From assembly GCA_018292915.2 (NCBI GenBank), contig JACVVK020000032.1, positions 2,287,001 through 2,351,000 of the forward strand: DNA of 64,000 nt, given 5' to 3'. Positions 1 through 12,400 of the stretch are shown here, piece by piece. Every line of letters starts with the position of its first letter. Position 1 is the stretch's first letter. The stretch is from Batillaria attramentaria (taxonomy: Eukaryota > Mollusca > Gastropoda > Batillariidae). Both the position numbers and the translations under genes were made by a program. The notes beneath the pieces are model-generated. The model was not told the DNA's origin. It did not search any database and saw only the letters and a program-made list of their open reading frames with translations.

Positions 1-538
1 GTGAGATTGCCACTGCATGTTTGACGGGATGTATTACATGTATCCATGTGCTTGTCAATTGAAGCTGAGGAAAATTGAATTAAAGCCCCAATACGTATGA
101 CAGGCATACAACAGCGTGTGGAGAACTTTTCATCGAATGTGCTTCATCTGTGCGTCAGAATCAGCCGCTCGGGTCACAACATAGCACCATTGTGGTGACA
201 CTGGCCAGCGTGTATGTTCTTCTATAAGTGTACTGCATACTGAGCAGACGTTACGTGGTCGCAGATTGAGGAACAAAGATTGAGATTGAAATCCGTGAAA
301 CAACCTTTTATCTGGCCAACAGCTTTAAGCTTCAAAAGCGGCAGTTTTCCATTTCAGCGGTGTTACAAATGTAGAGGCTTTAAATTTAATGGTAGACTCC
401 TCCGTAGTGGATGGTCTGTAGAACTGTCAGACAGCTGTGTGCACCCTTGTGACATCCAAGCTTATGTTTTATATATTTCTTGTTCTTCTCATTGAATTCT
501 TCTTTTTGATCACTCTTTGGTTTATTTGATATGAACAG
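1..538. other. presumed KATNIP intron, no exon recognised
   Basis: No coding exon, RNA gene or repeat was recognised here. A splice acceptor (..gaacag) ends it at 538, so it is most simply the 3' part of an intron of the KATNIP gene whose upstream exons lie outside the window. Confidence 0.6.
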
Positions 539-2582
539 GTGAGGCTTCTGACTCTGCGACACCAATGCAGCAGATACAGAATAAGCGAGCTAGGTGGCGC
601 ACCAAACAAACGGAAGATCTGGAAGAGACATGGGGCTCGCTGTCATTCTTCAACAAGTCACATCGTGGTCGTCTCTCTCTCGACATGGCTGGTATGATCA
701 TGATCCCTTGGGATTTATCCACCGTGTTTGTGCACATGAATTTAAATTTAAAAGAAAAATTTTAATTGAAAAATAGGATAGGTATTGGGTGGCACCCCGG
801 CAACACGCTGCACCCCGGAGAAGCAGCCTGAATTTTCCAAAAGGGACAATTAACTGGTTTTGTTGTTGTTGTTTTTTGGGGTTTTTTTTAATCAAATCAA
901 ATCAGATCATTTATTTGGCGTTGGTATGAAGAATTTGGGTTGCTCCTCACATCAACATGATAATAAAAATAGACTGTTAAATCACGTATGATGAAAATAA
1001 CAAGGGTAGTAGGGGATTTCAGTTTACAGGTTACACCTAGTTTTCAGTGTTTAATTGTTCAGTGGCATGTGTGTCCAAATTCACTCTGTGAATAAAATTG
1101 ACATTTTATTTTTTAATGTCTGCATTTGGTAGTTGAGATTTGTGGGTATCATGTGCAGATGATATCCTGGATGAATACCTTAGCAGTCCTACGAAGAAGC
1201 CGGACCCTGTCACTCAGCTGCCTATTCCAGAGGAGGGCTTTCCTGAGGAGTAAGTGTCTTAGTTCTTCCACAACTCAGCTGTTTTGAAATTTAAAGAGCT
1301 AATGAGTACGAAAAATATATCACGGTTCAACAAACTTGTAAAATTCACAGCTGAACTAACTAAAACCTTCTGACAAATTATCGTTGTACGTATGTATGTA
1401 TGTATGCGTGTATGTATGTATGTATGTAGGTGTGCATGTAGTATGTGTATTAGACACACCCCATACCATCCCATTCCATTGTGTATATTTGTACGTAGTA
1501 TGCATGTATGTATACATGTATGTATGTATGCCTGAGTCCTGTAAAACTTGTGTGTGAGTGATCATGATGTATGTTGGCCGGTGTGGTGAGCTTGATGTAC
1601 TCGTTTTACTCGTTTTTTAATTTCTCGTTTCATGTACCCCCAACGGGGTTTTGAAATAAACTTTGACTTGACTTGACTTGACTTGGAAGACTGCCATGTA
1701 AGGGCAAATGACAGTAAGTCCATGACATCGTTTTAGGGGGAAAAGTGTGATTTCAAGATGAAAGACATTGGCATCATGGCTTTTTTTTCCTCAGATGGAG
1801 TCAGTGGACTTACAGTGTTTTTCCGTTACATGGCAGAAGACTGTGGCATTTGTGACACAGGCCACTTGGAGATGTATCTAGAGTGTTTAAGATTTTCTCA
1901 TCTCACACTTTTTACCGAGTCAGTTGCTGATTGGCTTTTAAAAACACACGGGAAGACTTCAGGAATAGCCAGTAAATAGCACCTATAAAAATCTTTCAGG
2001 ATTGTACATCTGCTTCACCGAGAACTGGATATTCAAGGCTTCTTGGTAGCAGCTAGTGAAAGAGAGCATTTGGAGAGAGATGCAATTCATCTGATGTGAA
2101 GATACCTAACTCAGTGATTAAAATCTTCCACCTATTGGCGGATTTCCTCCTTTGGTTTTCCTCCCCCTGAAAGTGTGTTTCCTCCGCTGAAGCAAATAAA
2201 ATCATACCAACATGCCCCAAACTGCACAGATTTTGGCCTAATTCTAAAAATATTCCTTCAAACAACATTGTTTTCTCCTGTGAAACACTTAAAATCATGC
2301 ATTATACACCTGGACCCGTATGTAAAACTCAAGCTTAATTTAACCCACGGCTACAGGCCTAACCCAACTAAGACAAAAGAAACCCCAAAACAAAATTAAA
2401 TGAAAAAGGAAGCGAAGAAAGAAAGACAAAAGTCCTTCTATAACGGCATTGCTGGCATTGACCCACTTCCAGATTTAAAACAGAAAATTTAACCCTAGAG
2501 CTAGTTTAGTTCGAGATTAGACTCTTACCTGGGGCTAAACTCTCTAACCCCGACTTTTACATGCGGGCCCAGGTTGCACAGA

Positions 2583-2615
<33 letters not shown>

Positions 2616-5600
2616 CCGGGGGAGCATTCGCCTGAACACCCCTAGCATAACAAGGCAAATGCACTCGTGGCTTCGCCACTTTGTCACGAAAAGCTATGCA
2701 CTTTTCTGCCTTTTGGATTCTGGACCATTTGAAGTCTTGCTAAGTAAATGACAAATGAATTACGTGTACCATAATCCATTGACTTTGGCTTGTTACAGTG
2801 ATGACAGCTTCGTGATCCCAGAGCTGCCCAGCGGCCAGGAGTTGGTGATCAACATACAGTCAACGTGGGGTGATAAACATTATGTTGGTCTCACTTCCAT
2901 ACAGGTCTTTGCTAGCACTGGGGAACAAGTGCAGGTCAAGAAAGTAAGTTTGAGCTGTATGTCATTGGTATCTGTTTTTTGGTATCAGTTTTTCTTAGCG
3001 TGTTTTTTGTTGTTGTTATTGTTGTTTTTGTTCTCGTGTTGTTGTTTTTGTTGTTGTTGTGGTTGTGTGTGTGTGTGTGTGGGGGGGGGGGGGGGGTTGT
3101 TTGGTTGGTTGGTCAATTTGTTGTTGCTTTTTTGGTGTGTTTTTTGTGTGTTGTTGGTTTTGCTTTTGCTTGCTTCCTTGCTTGCTTGTTTGTTTTGTTT
3201 TGTTTTTGTTTTTTGTTTGTTTGTTTTTTTGTGTGTGTTTTTTTTTGTTTTTTTTTTAGGGGGGGGGGGGGGGGGGTGTCTTTATATGTTCTGTCAGGTG
3301 TCATGGTTGTCAGCCATGTGTTTCAAGTCTGCTCGAAATGCTTTCCTCTCTCACATACTTCAGTCTGTAACAGATACTGTTGAGAATCGGTTTGCTTCAG
3401 TTCTTTGAGCTACAAACGGCCATGCCCTTTCGTATTTTCAGATTTCTGCAGAGCCATCCGACATCAACATTTTGCCAGATTATGATCGTGACCCTCGTGT
3501 GGTTGTTAACCTGCTGGACGGGGTGAATCGCACGAGGGACGATACCCACATGTGGCTGGCTCCCTTCACTGCTGGCAAGAACCACTTTGTCTACCTCACT
3601 CTGGCCAAGAAATACAGCATAGCGCTCATTAGAATCTGGGTAGGTATAGCTTTTCTTTTATTTGTGGTATAGCTTACATTTTACTATAGCTTTATAGAAT
3701 ATATATTACATTCCCTTGGCCTGAAAATATTACTGGTAGTGGAGGATTTTGCAGAGGCAGATGGGAAGGTACTCATTGTACAGTACAACTTCTTTTGGGC
3801 GACCACCCCTCTGGTCAGCCAAGAGCGGTCTTAAAAGAAAGGTGGTCACCCAAAAGAAGCTTCAGACAGTGAAGAAGTGCGACCCAGTATCATTGTAACA
3901 TTGGTCTGCACAGGCAGGTGGTCTCCCAAAGAGGTTCTACTGTATTACATTTTGTATGCAGGTTTCTTCTTCTTGTTTTTTGGTTCGGAATTTTACATAA
4001 CAAAAATCATAATAGTAATAATGTTGGGAATGGAAATGTTCCGCCCACAAAATTAAAAAACAATTGCAATTCTAAAATTCTGAAACTTAAATAGCTGAGC
4101 TGACCCTTCGCAGCACATGATTGTAATGTGTTCATGTCCAGTGTGTGAGAGAATGCGTGTGATTTACATGAGCTTTCGTGTTGGGTTTAGTTTGCGGCGG
4201 TTTGAGCCAGATATCTGGGATAAGGGCCTTTATTAACGAGATTATTATTATTATTAATAATAATAATGAGTATTGTATAGGCGCTTTACCCAATTTCGTG
4301 AATCGGCTCAAAGCGCCGCGAACTGAACCCAACACGCACGCTCACGTGAAGCACACGCATTCTCTCACACACTGGACATAAACACATTACAATCACGTGG
4401 TGCGAAGGGTCAGCTCAGCTATTTAAATTTCGGAATTTAGAATTGCATGTATTTTCAAATTTGGTGGGCTGAACATTTCCAAAGCAGAGGGGGAGGAAGC
4501 CGGAGTACCCGGAGAGAACCCCCAACGATCGGCCCGATATGAACGGTGCCACATACGAGAAGGAAAAATTCTTTGCCCCGAGTGGGACTCGAACCCCTGA
4601 CCTCTCGCATTGGTGACAAGTCTCTTAACCACTAGACCACCGATCGCCCCATCATTATTATTATTATTATTATGATTATTACATACAAAAAGAGCAGTGG
4701 GTCCATAAATTCCTGCAAAGGTTTCACTAATCCTTTTAAAAACTAATATTTTTTATGGTTTGCATGATAGTGATAGTTGGCATCGGCCTAATATAGGCTG
4801 TGTTAAATACCATTCACGAAAAGTCACAAAGAAAACTAGAGCTTTGTAGGGTTTACATTGGCAGCTTTCTAGGGGTGTGACCCTGCTCCATGTCATCTTC
4901 TGTCTCACGATCACCTTCTGTTTGTGTCTGACAGAACTACAACAAATCTCGCATTCATTCATACCGAGGCGCCAAAGACATCATCATGACGCTGGATGGA
5001 ACGGTGATATTCAAGGGAGAGATTGCTCGGGCATGTGGCGGCGTTGAGGGTGACACAGAGGCCTTTGGAGATGTAAGTATAAACTGGTCTGCCATTGCTT
5101 CTTCTCTTCTCTTCTATTGTTTTTTTTCTCTGTTTTCCTTTTTTTTAATGATTATAAGGAAATCAGAGAGAGGGTCCATTAAGAACCATTTTTGAAGGTT
5201 TTATTTTTATTCTTTTGTTTTCTTTCTTTTTCCAGGTTCCTTTCTTTATCACTTTCCCTTTTTACCTCTTTATTTCTTGTTTTATGTTTAATGTTTAAAC
5301 AATGATTTCCTTCTGCTTCTCTTCAAAATTGTATCCTCTTTCTTCCATAAAAGTGTGGAGGTGTTTATGACATTCATGGTTCTTAGGCCCTTTCACAAAT
5401 TGACAGTATTTACTAACAAGAACTTTTCCAATAAATATTTATAGATATTTATTTATTATCACAGACGATCCTGTTCACCATGGACGAAGGGATCCTGGAG
5501 GCAGTGTCACGGAATGATGATGCGTTTGAAGGGGAGATGCTGAGCGATGAAGAGGACGTCCCCTTCCAGCGCCCCAGCACTGCTGACAACGAAGATGAGG

Positions 5601-6359
5601 AGGACAAGGTATTGGAGGAGTTCATTCCTTTTGGCTTCTCGTGTGATTCATTCATCGGAGGGCTGCATGTGTTATGACGAATCGTCAGTTGTTCGTGTGT
5701 TGTTTTGGAAATCTCATCTATCAGGCTGGGGAATTTTCAGTCATTTGGCAGTTTTCAGCCAAATTTCCTATCCTTTCAGCCAAAAGGAATGGAGTTTCAG
5801 CCGAAGAAAAGGAAGGGGTAAAAAGGTTGCACACACAGTCATGTGTCATGATACATGTAATGCCATATGGGACAGTCTAACTTCATTCTTGAAGACTTGT
5901 ATGTCGGTACCAAAGCAGTATTTTACTTTTGGGTGCCAGGAGATGCTACTGAATGCGTTAAAAAATGCTAAAATTCCCCCATCATGGCGTTTGCCTCTGC
6001 ACCCTGGCCTAGGTTTCAGTCTTTTTTTCCCTCAGCAATTCCCCAGTCTGATTTATATATATATGTGAATAGATGTAATTTACTGTTTATTGTTCTTTCC
6101 TGTTTTTTTTGTGGTCAGGATCGTCCTTTCACACGAGCTGCAGGCCAGCTGAAGAAGGAGAAAGAGAAAGAGACACCTCGCCCAACCACCAGTATGGTCA
6201 CTTTTGCTGGAGATATCCTGATCTACAAAACACACAGTAGGCACAGTCTATTCTTCCACCTGGTCTTTTGTTTAGTAATAAATTTCTATTTATCTATGCA
6301 TATATATCTTTTGCTGCACAGTCTATTCTTCCACCTGGTCTTTTGTTTAGTAATAAATT

Positions 6360-6449
<90 letters not shown>

Positions 6450-9400
6450 GGAGCCGGGGTGGTCGAATGGTAGAGCGTTGGACTTCTAATGCTCGGGTTG
6501 TGAGTTCGATCCCCGCTGGGGGCCAAATATTTGTGCTGGCTTTTTCATCGTTGCCCCGTCTTTGATATCACCCGTATGTGGTGGAAAAGGACGTTAAACC
6601 CCCAAACACCCCCCCCCCCCCTTCTGCTTATTCTCCCCTGTTAATTAAACTGCGGTTTCAGATCTGTAATGTGAAACAAAATGTGCAGCCACACGCTGTG
6701 CCTTTTTGTGCGTATCATAGATGAGTCACAACTGATAGTCCTACTCACCCCCCCCCCCCCCCCCACCACCACCAACCCAAAAAAAAGAAAAAAGAATACC
6801 TTAAAAAAAAAAGAAAAAAAAATGAAAGAGGTTGGGGTGGGTGTTTAATCTCCTTTTCCACCACGTATGGGTGATAGCAAAGATGGGGCAATGAGAAAAG
6901 GCCAGCACAAATATTTGGTCCACACCAGGATTCAAACTCATGACCCGAGCATTGAAAGTCCAACCCTCTACCATTCGGCTAACCTGGCTCCCCGATAAAA
7001 TGAAAGGAAGAGAGAAATAGATGAGTAAATACCAAGAATCTAGAGATAAAATTTAACAAATTTTGAAATTGTGATGTGTCATCTGACAGAGCTGGAGCTT
7101 AACTTCACTGCCACCTGGGGAGACTTGCATTACCTGGGTCTGACAGCCCTGGAGGTGGTAGGGAAGGACGGGGAGGCTGTGCCCCTCAGCATGTCCATGC
7201 TGTCGGCTTCACCTTGTGACATCACGCACCTCAAGGGGCATGAACGGGATGACCGCACCCTGGACAAGTGAGCACTTCATCTTTTTCTTTTTAATCCCTG
7301 GTAGTGTTGAACTTGGGATATATAATATTCCGGACTACCTCACGGCCTTTTCAGCATTAGACAAATCAATTCAGCAAGACCAGAGTTAAGGGACACAAAG
7401 TTTCCAAGCTCACACACTGACCTCGGCTACTTACAGAGAGAAAGCTTGAGACAAGAGAAAAATTATAGCATTCTGTGAGAATATGAGATGTGAGCCAGTC
7501 AGCCGATCCGTCATACCGTGTGGGTGCCAAGAATTCTGAGGCAACACATTCCTGTCAGGAGACACCCAACTTGTATACAAGGGAAAAACAAAGACGAGAG
7601 AGGTTAGGCATGAGTTTTTTCTGCCGTCCAGTGAAATTCTACCATCCCACCAGTGAGGCCACCCGAAAAAAAGAAAAAGAAAAAAAAAAGGTGAAACAAG
7701 TAGGGCAGTTTATCAGTATTGTGTGTCATTCAGGCTTTTTTTTTTTTTTTTTTTGCCCCCAGGCCAGTTTTTGTCATTTTTAAATGGTTTTGCTGTTGTT
7801 TTTGCCCCGAAATGTTGGACATGACAATCTGGAGCCACCCCCCTCCAGCCCCCCAGCAGGAAAACTCATGCCTGCGAGGTCTATGATAGCGTATGGCCTC
7901 ATCACAGAGCACTTGCGTATACTCTGAAGTGACTATGCATTGTGTTCATGCGCAGGTTGATCAACGGCACTGTGGTGACAATGTCTGATGAACACATGTG
8001 GCTGATACCGTTCTCAGAGGGTCAGAATCACACCCTCACCATCACATTCCCACAGGAGACGCTTGTGTCTGGCTTGAGGATCTGGAACTACAACAAAAGC
8101 CCTGAAGACACTTATCGAGGGGTAAGCTTACTTTTCCACAGCTTCACTGTGTGTGGATTTTGTTGTTGGTGGTGGTTTTTTTATTTTTGTGTGTGTGTGT
8201 GTTTTTTGTTGTTTTGTTTTGGTTTTTATAGTTGTTTATTTTTTGTTTGTTTGTTGTTTTGATTGTTTTTGTTTGGTTTGGGGTTTTTTTTGTTTTTTTT
8301 TGTTTTTGTTTTTTTTTGGGGGGGGTTTGTTTGTTTGTTTTTGGAGGGGTGCGTTTTTGTTACTGCTTTTTTCACTGTGCATTTTTAAAAAAAAATGTTT
8401 GGTTATTGCCACTTCAGTTGCAAATTAGTCTTTGTTGCTTGCGCGGCGATAAGCCCTACATAAAACTATTATTCCCACTGTTGTTATAAACCTCACTGAG
8501 TAGAGTAGAAAAAGAAGGTAATCACCCATGCAGTGCAATGCATATTTCCAGTTGTTGTGTCTGTTAGCATTGAAATTTAAAAGTTCAGTGCCTAGGAAAG
8601 TGTTACGTATGTTGATGTAATGTAGAATGAGGGAAATTTCTACTGACGCTGGTAATACACATTGAAGGCTTTGGGAGTTCCTCTGTATGTATTGGTGGTG
8701 ATCTGTTTCTAAGTTGGATGTGGTCTGTGTTCCAGGCCAGAATAGTGCACATTTCAGTGAACGACCGCGTCATCTCGCCACCTGAAGGTTTCTTGGTACG
8801 GAAAGGGCCCGGCAACTGCCACTTTGACTTCGCCCAGGAAATCACATTTACTCCAGCCGATTCATCCGGTTCTCAAGCAACTCAAAGGTAAGAGTAGGAA
8901 TTCACTGTGATGGTTGTCATACAGTGTGGAATGAACGAGTTGATAGATAAAGGGGCTGACATAAGCGACTGACTCCGTAAATCAGAGCGTAAAATTTTCC
9001 ACCTTTTGGTCTGCATCCCTCAGAGCAGGAGTTGTGGTGTCCCCGCTGCCCATAGCCAGTGTGGGTGCAGTCCGGCATGGCTCTGTGTGTGTGTGTGGTG
9101 TGTGTGTGTGTGTGTGTGTGTCTGCCTCCGTGTGTGTGTAATCGTGATTGTGGAGCGCTCTTAGCCAGCGTCTGCTGGGATACTGCGCTATATAAAGGCA
9201 ATTTATTATTATTATTATTTCCATCTTTGGCTAAATTGTGCAGATGTTAGTCCTTTTTTTTTTTTCTTTTTCTTTAAAAGCCCAGACACCCCTAGCACAG
9301 CAGATACACGTTCATTGCGTTTCTACTTCATCACTCAATGCTGCACACTTTTCCTTCTTTTTCTTTTGGATCATGGACTATTTTCAGCCCTGATAAGCAA

Positions 9401-12400
9401 GGTCAATTTTATGAGTTTCATGTTTTGTCAAGATGTGCAGTGCCAGGCAGTCAGATTCCACCTGTTATATAATGGGTTATTTGGTTGTTGTTTGTTTCAG
9501 GAAAACATGTTCTGGTGATGATTCAGTCCAGATGCCTTGTGGATGTATCCTCACTTTAAAGCTGACAGTTTTTGATTTGTTTTGTTTTTTAGGCAATGCA
9601 TGTATTTTCCCTCTTGTTCCCTTGAGAGCTGCCATGAGCAGACTAGTTGTGAAGGAACTTCTTTTTTTTTTCCTGTAACTTAAGTATTTGAACTTAGTTG
9701 TGGGTTGAAATAAATTCATTTAACCGCAGTATGGTCTTCACTCAGTGTGCGTATGTATACGCACGACGCATCTATCTTGTCTCCCTTGACATCAGTACAG
9801 TTATCTACCAGTTGCAGCTTTTCTCCACGTGGGGAGACCCTTACTATGTTGGGCTCAACGGCATTGAGTTCTATGATGCATCATTCAATAAGATCACTCT
9901 GACAGAGTCAAGTAAGTACCAATAAGTATTAACCATTTCAGCTTTACCAATAGCCTTTGTCTTCCCTCATGTCAAACGTTTCTCAAAAAAACGCATGAAA
10001 ATCATCAGCAAACTCTTCCAACAACAGGAGAGTGAACCATGAGTGTTAGTATAGGAGGTTGTCAAGCTTGTTCTGTTTCTGATTGATGATGATCAGTGAA
10101 TTTGACCACATAGGGATGAGGTGGAATGTTCGATTGTGCAGATCATATGAGAGCTGGTCACAGGCACGCGTGGTAGGGTTTGCGAGACCATTATGCGATG
10201 CGGTTGGCGGACTGACAGTGTTAAAGATCCTGACACGTAAATGACAGTGGCATTGCAACTTCTGGTCTTTAAACGTTTTTATATTCTTGACTAGGGTTGG
10301 TGCTTAATAGTATGCTACCTTTGCCTGAAAAAAATAGAAATTAAATGAGAAAGGGATGGGTATGATCATAGTGTGTATTCTTCTCCAGATATCTCTGCCC
10401 ACCCAAACAGTGTTGCTGTGCTGGAGCAGATGCAGCATGACGTACGTACGCCAGACAAGCTGATCGATGGACAGAATGACACGATGGACGGTCGTCACAT
10501 GTGGCTGGCCCCCATCCTCCCTGGCATGGTCAGTGACATTTTAGTAATAATGATAATGATAATAATAGTGATGTTAGTAGTAATATATGAACTCAAAACA
10601 CATTCTCACCTGAACCACATGCTTTTACTCACATGGTGAACAACACACTCCCATGGCACTCAATATTGGATTTGTATATATTTTTGTATTTATTTCTTCA
10701 TTTTCACTTATTTTATCTTGTAGTGCTTAGAACTAGTATTGATTAATAGGTTACACAGCTGTATAAGTATTATTATTATGAGTAAAAAGTTTGGAATTTT
10801 CATATAATTGTTGAGTTCCTGCCCAAAAATTCAAAAGTCAAATATCAACTTTCTCTCGTCAGTGTGCTCATGGACTGTTGTTTTGTGCTTGCAGCTGAAT
10901 CGTGTGTATGTGATATTTGACCAGCCAACTTCGGTGTCCATGATCAAGATATGGAACTACAGCAAAACACCTCCACGAGGAGTAAAGGATCTCGCAGTAT
11001 GTATATATATCGTGTGTGTGTGTGTGTGTGTGACACGTCTTATGATGTGGATGATTACACGGCCGGCACCGCAGGTGCCATAGTTCCCGGCCTGGTTAAT
11101 ACCGGGATATTTATGACAGAAAGCGTGGATTGCGGCCCTGTCACGCAGTCCCATACCACACGGACCTCCATAGCATCATCTTACCATCATCCTCATTTCC
11201 ATCATCATGCATAATAAAAATTGCCCCAGCTTCAGAACCCTCCGCGGATTCCACCCATTACCTGGGAGGAACACCGCTGGAACTGGCAAAGAGTTGTGGC
11301 AGCAACAACAAAAAAATAAAAAATAAAAAAATTCTTCTGTGTATCTGTGTGCTGGCTGCAGGCATGTCCATATATGTGCTGCTGCTCCCCAAGGGGAGCT
11401 TGTGGCATTTAATACAGTGCAACCCATCCCATTTTTGTCTTTATCCTGCATATACTTGTTTTCATCTCTCGAATCACTTAATCAGTAAATGTTTGTGTTT
11501 TCAGCTGTTGGTGGATGACCTGCTGGTGTACAACGGCACGCTGCAGGCTGTGAGGGGTGGGGCCCGAGGCATACTTCCCACCGCCCAGGGGCCTCAGGAG
11601 TACCACACCATCCTTTTCACAGACAACAAGGAGGTTCTTCGCAAGGAAAAACACACCATTATCAGGTACGCTGCTCACGACTATTGAGCTTTGAAAAACA
11701 GTCCTAAAAATTTGCTGCCTGTGCAAATACTTTATGTTTGTAGATTCTCTAAGTGCCCCCCCCCCCCCCCCCCCCACCATTTTTATTTTATTTTTTTTAA
11801 GTGAAGTGTTGAAATCGGTGTGTATGGTATAAAAATTGATAACGCCAGTGCTTGATGTGCCTTTCAGATGCAGATTTTGTTTTTTTGTTCATAGTTGTCA
11901 TGTTATGTATAACTGTATTCACAGCATGTCATGGTGCATATGGCATCAAAATTGATTTCCTCAGCAATGCCCCAGCCTGTACATACAAGCTGTAGTAGTC
12001 ACAGCATCTATACAGTACATGCTTTTCACCAGAACAAGTACTTACACTGTGGCGTATGATGTGCATTTTACAGCAAGCAGCAAGAAGACCAAGACGTGCA
12101 GCTGCTGAATGACAAGAAGATTGTTACCAAGCACGCAGATCCTAACAGGGCCAACTCAGGGAAGCCGGTTAACCAAGGTACTTGTACATGCCACATTACA
12201 TTCTTTGGCTTATTTTGCACCTCCAGTGGCTGGTACCATTGAAAGAACATGTTTGAGATCTGTTCACTGAGGTGAATGAGGATTGGAGAGGTTTTGATAC
12301 ACGGACACAGTGCATAGTGTGTTGATTGACTTGGTGAATGTACAAGAACTACTTCGGTCGAAGTCACTGTTTTGAAAGTGTTCGTGTCTGCTGTCATCTG

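Noticed and set aside
2755..3408. 217-aa ORF with Gly/Leu/Phe-rich middle
   Set aside because: Only its first part is a real exon (KATNIP 2799-2943); the rest runs through a T/G-rich intron past a clear donor at 2944.
4570..4652. tRNA gene
   Set aside because: A/B-box-like sequence belongs to the head of SINE-C; repeated copies with identical bodies and decayed stems. The same holds for heads at 6448, 41,975, 54,132, 57,300 and 63,630.
5984..6565. Poly-proline ORFs
   Set aside because: They are the translation of the 87-bp poly-C tract and a SINE; exon 6119-6236 is in the same frame by coincidence.
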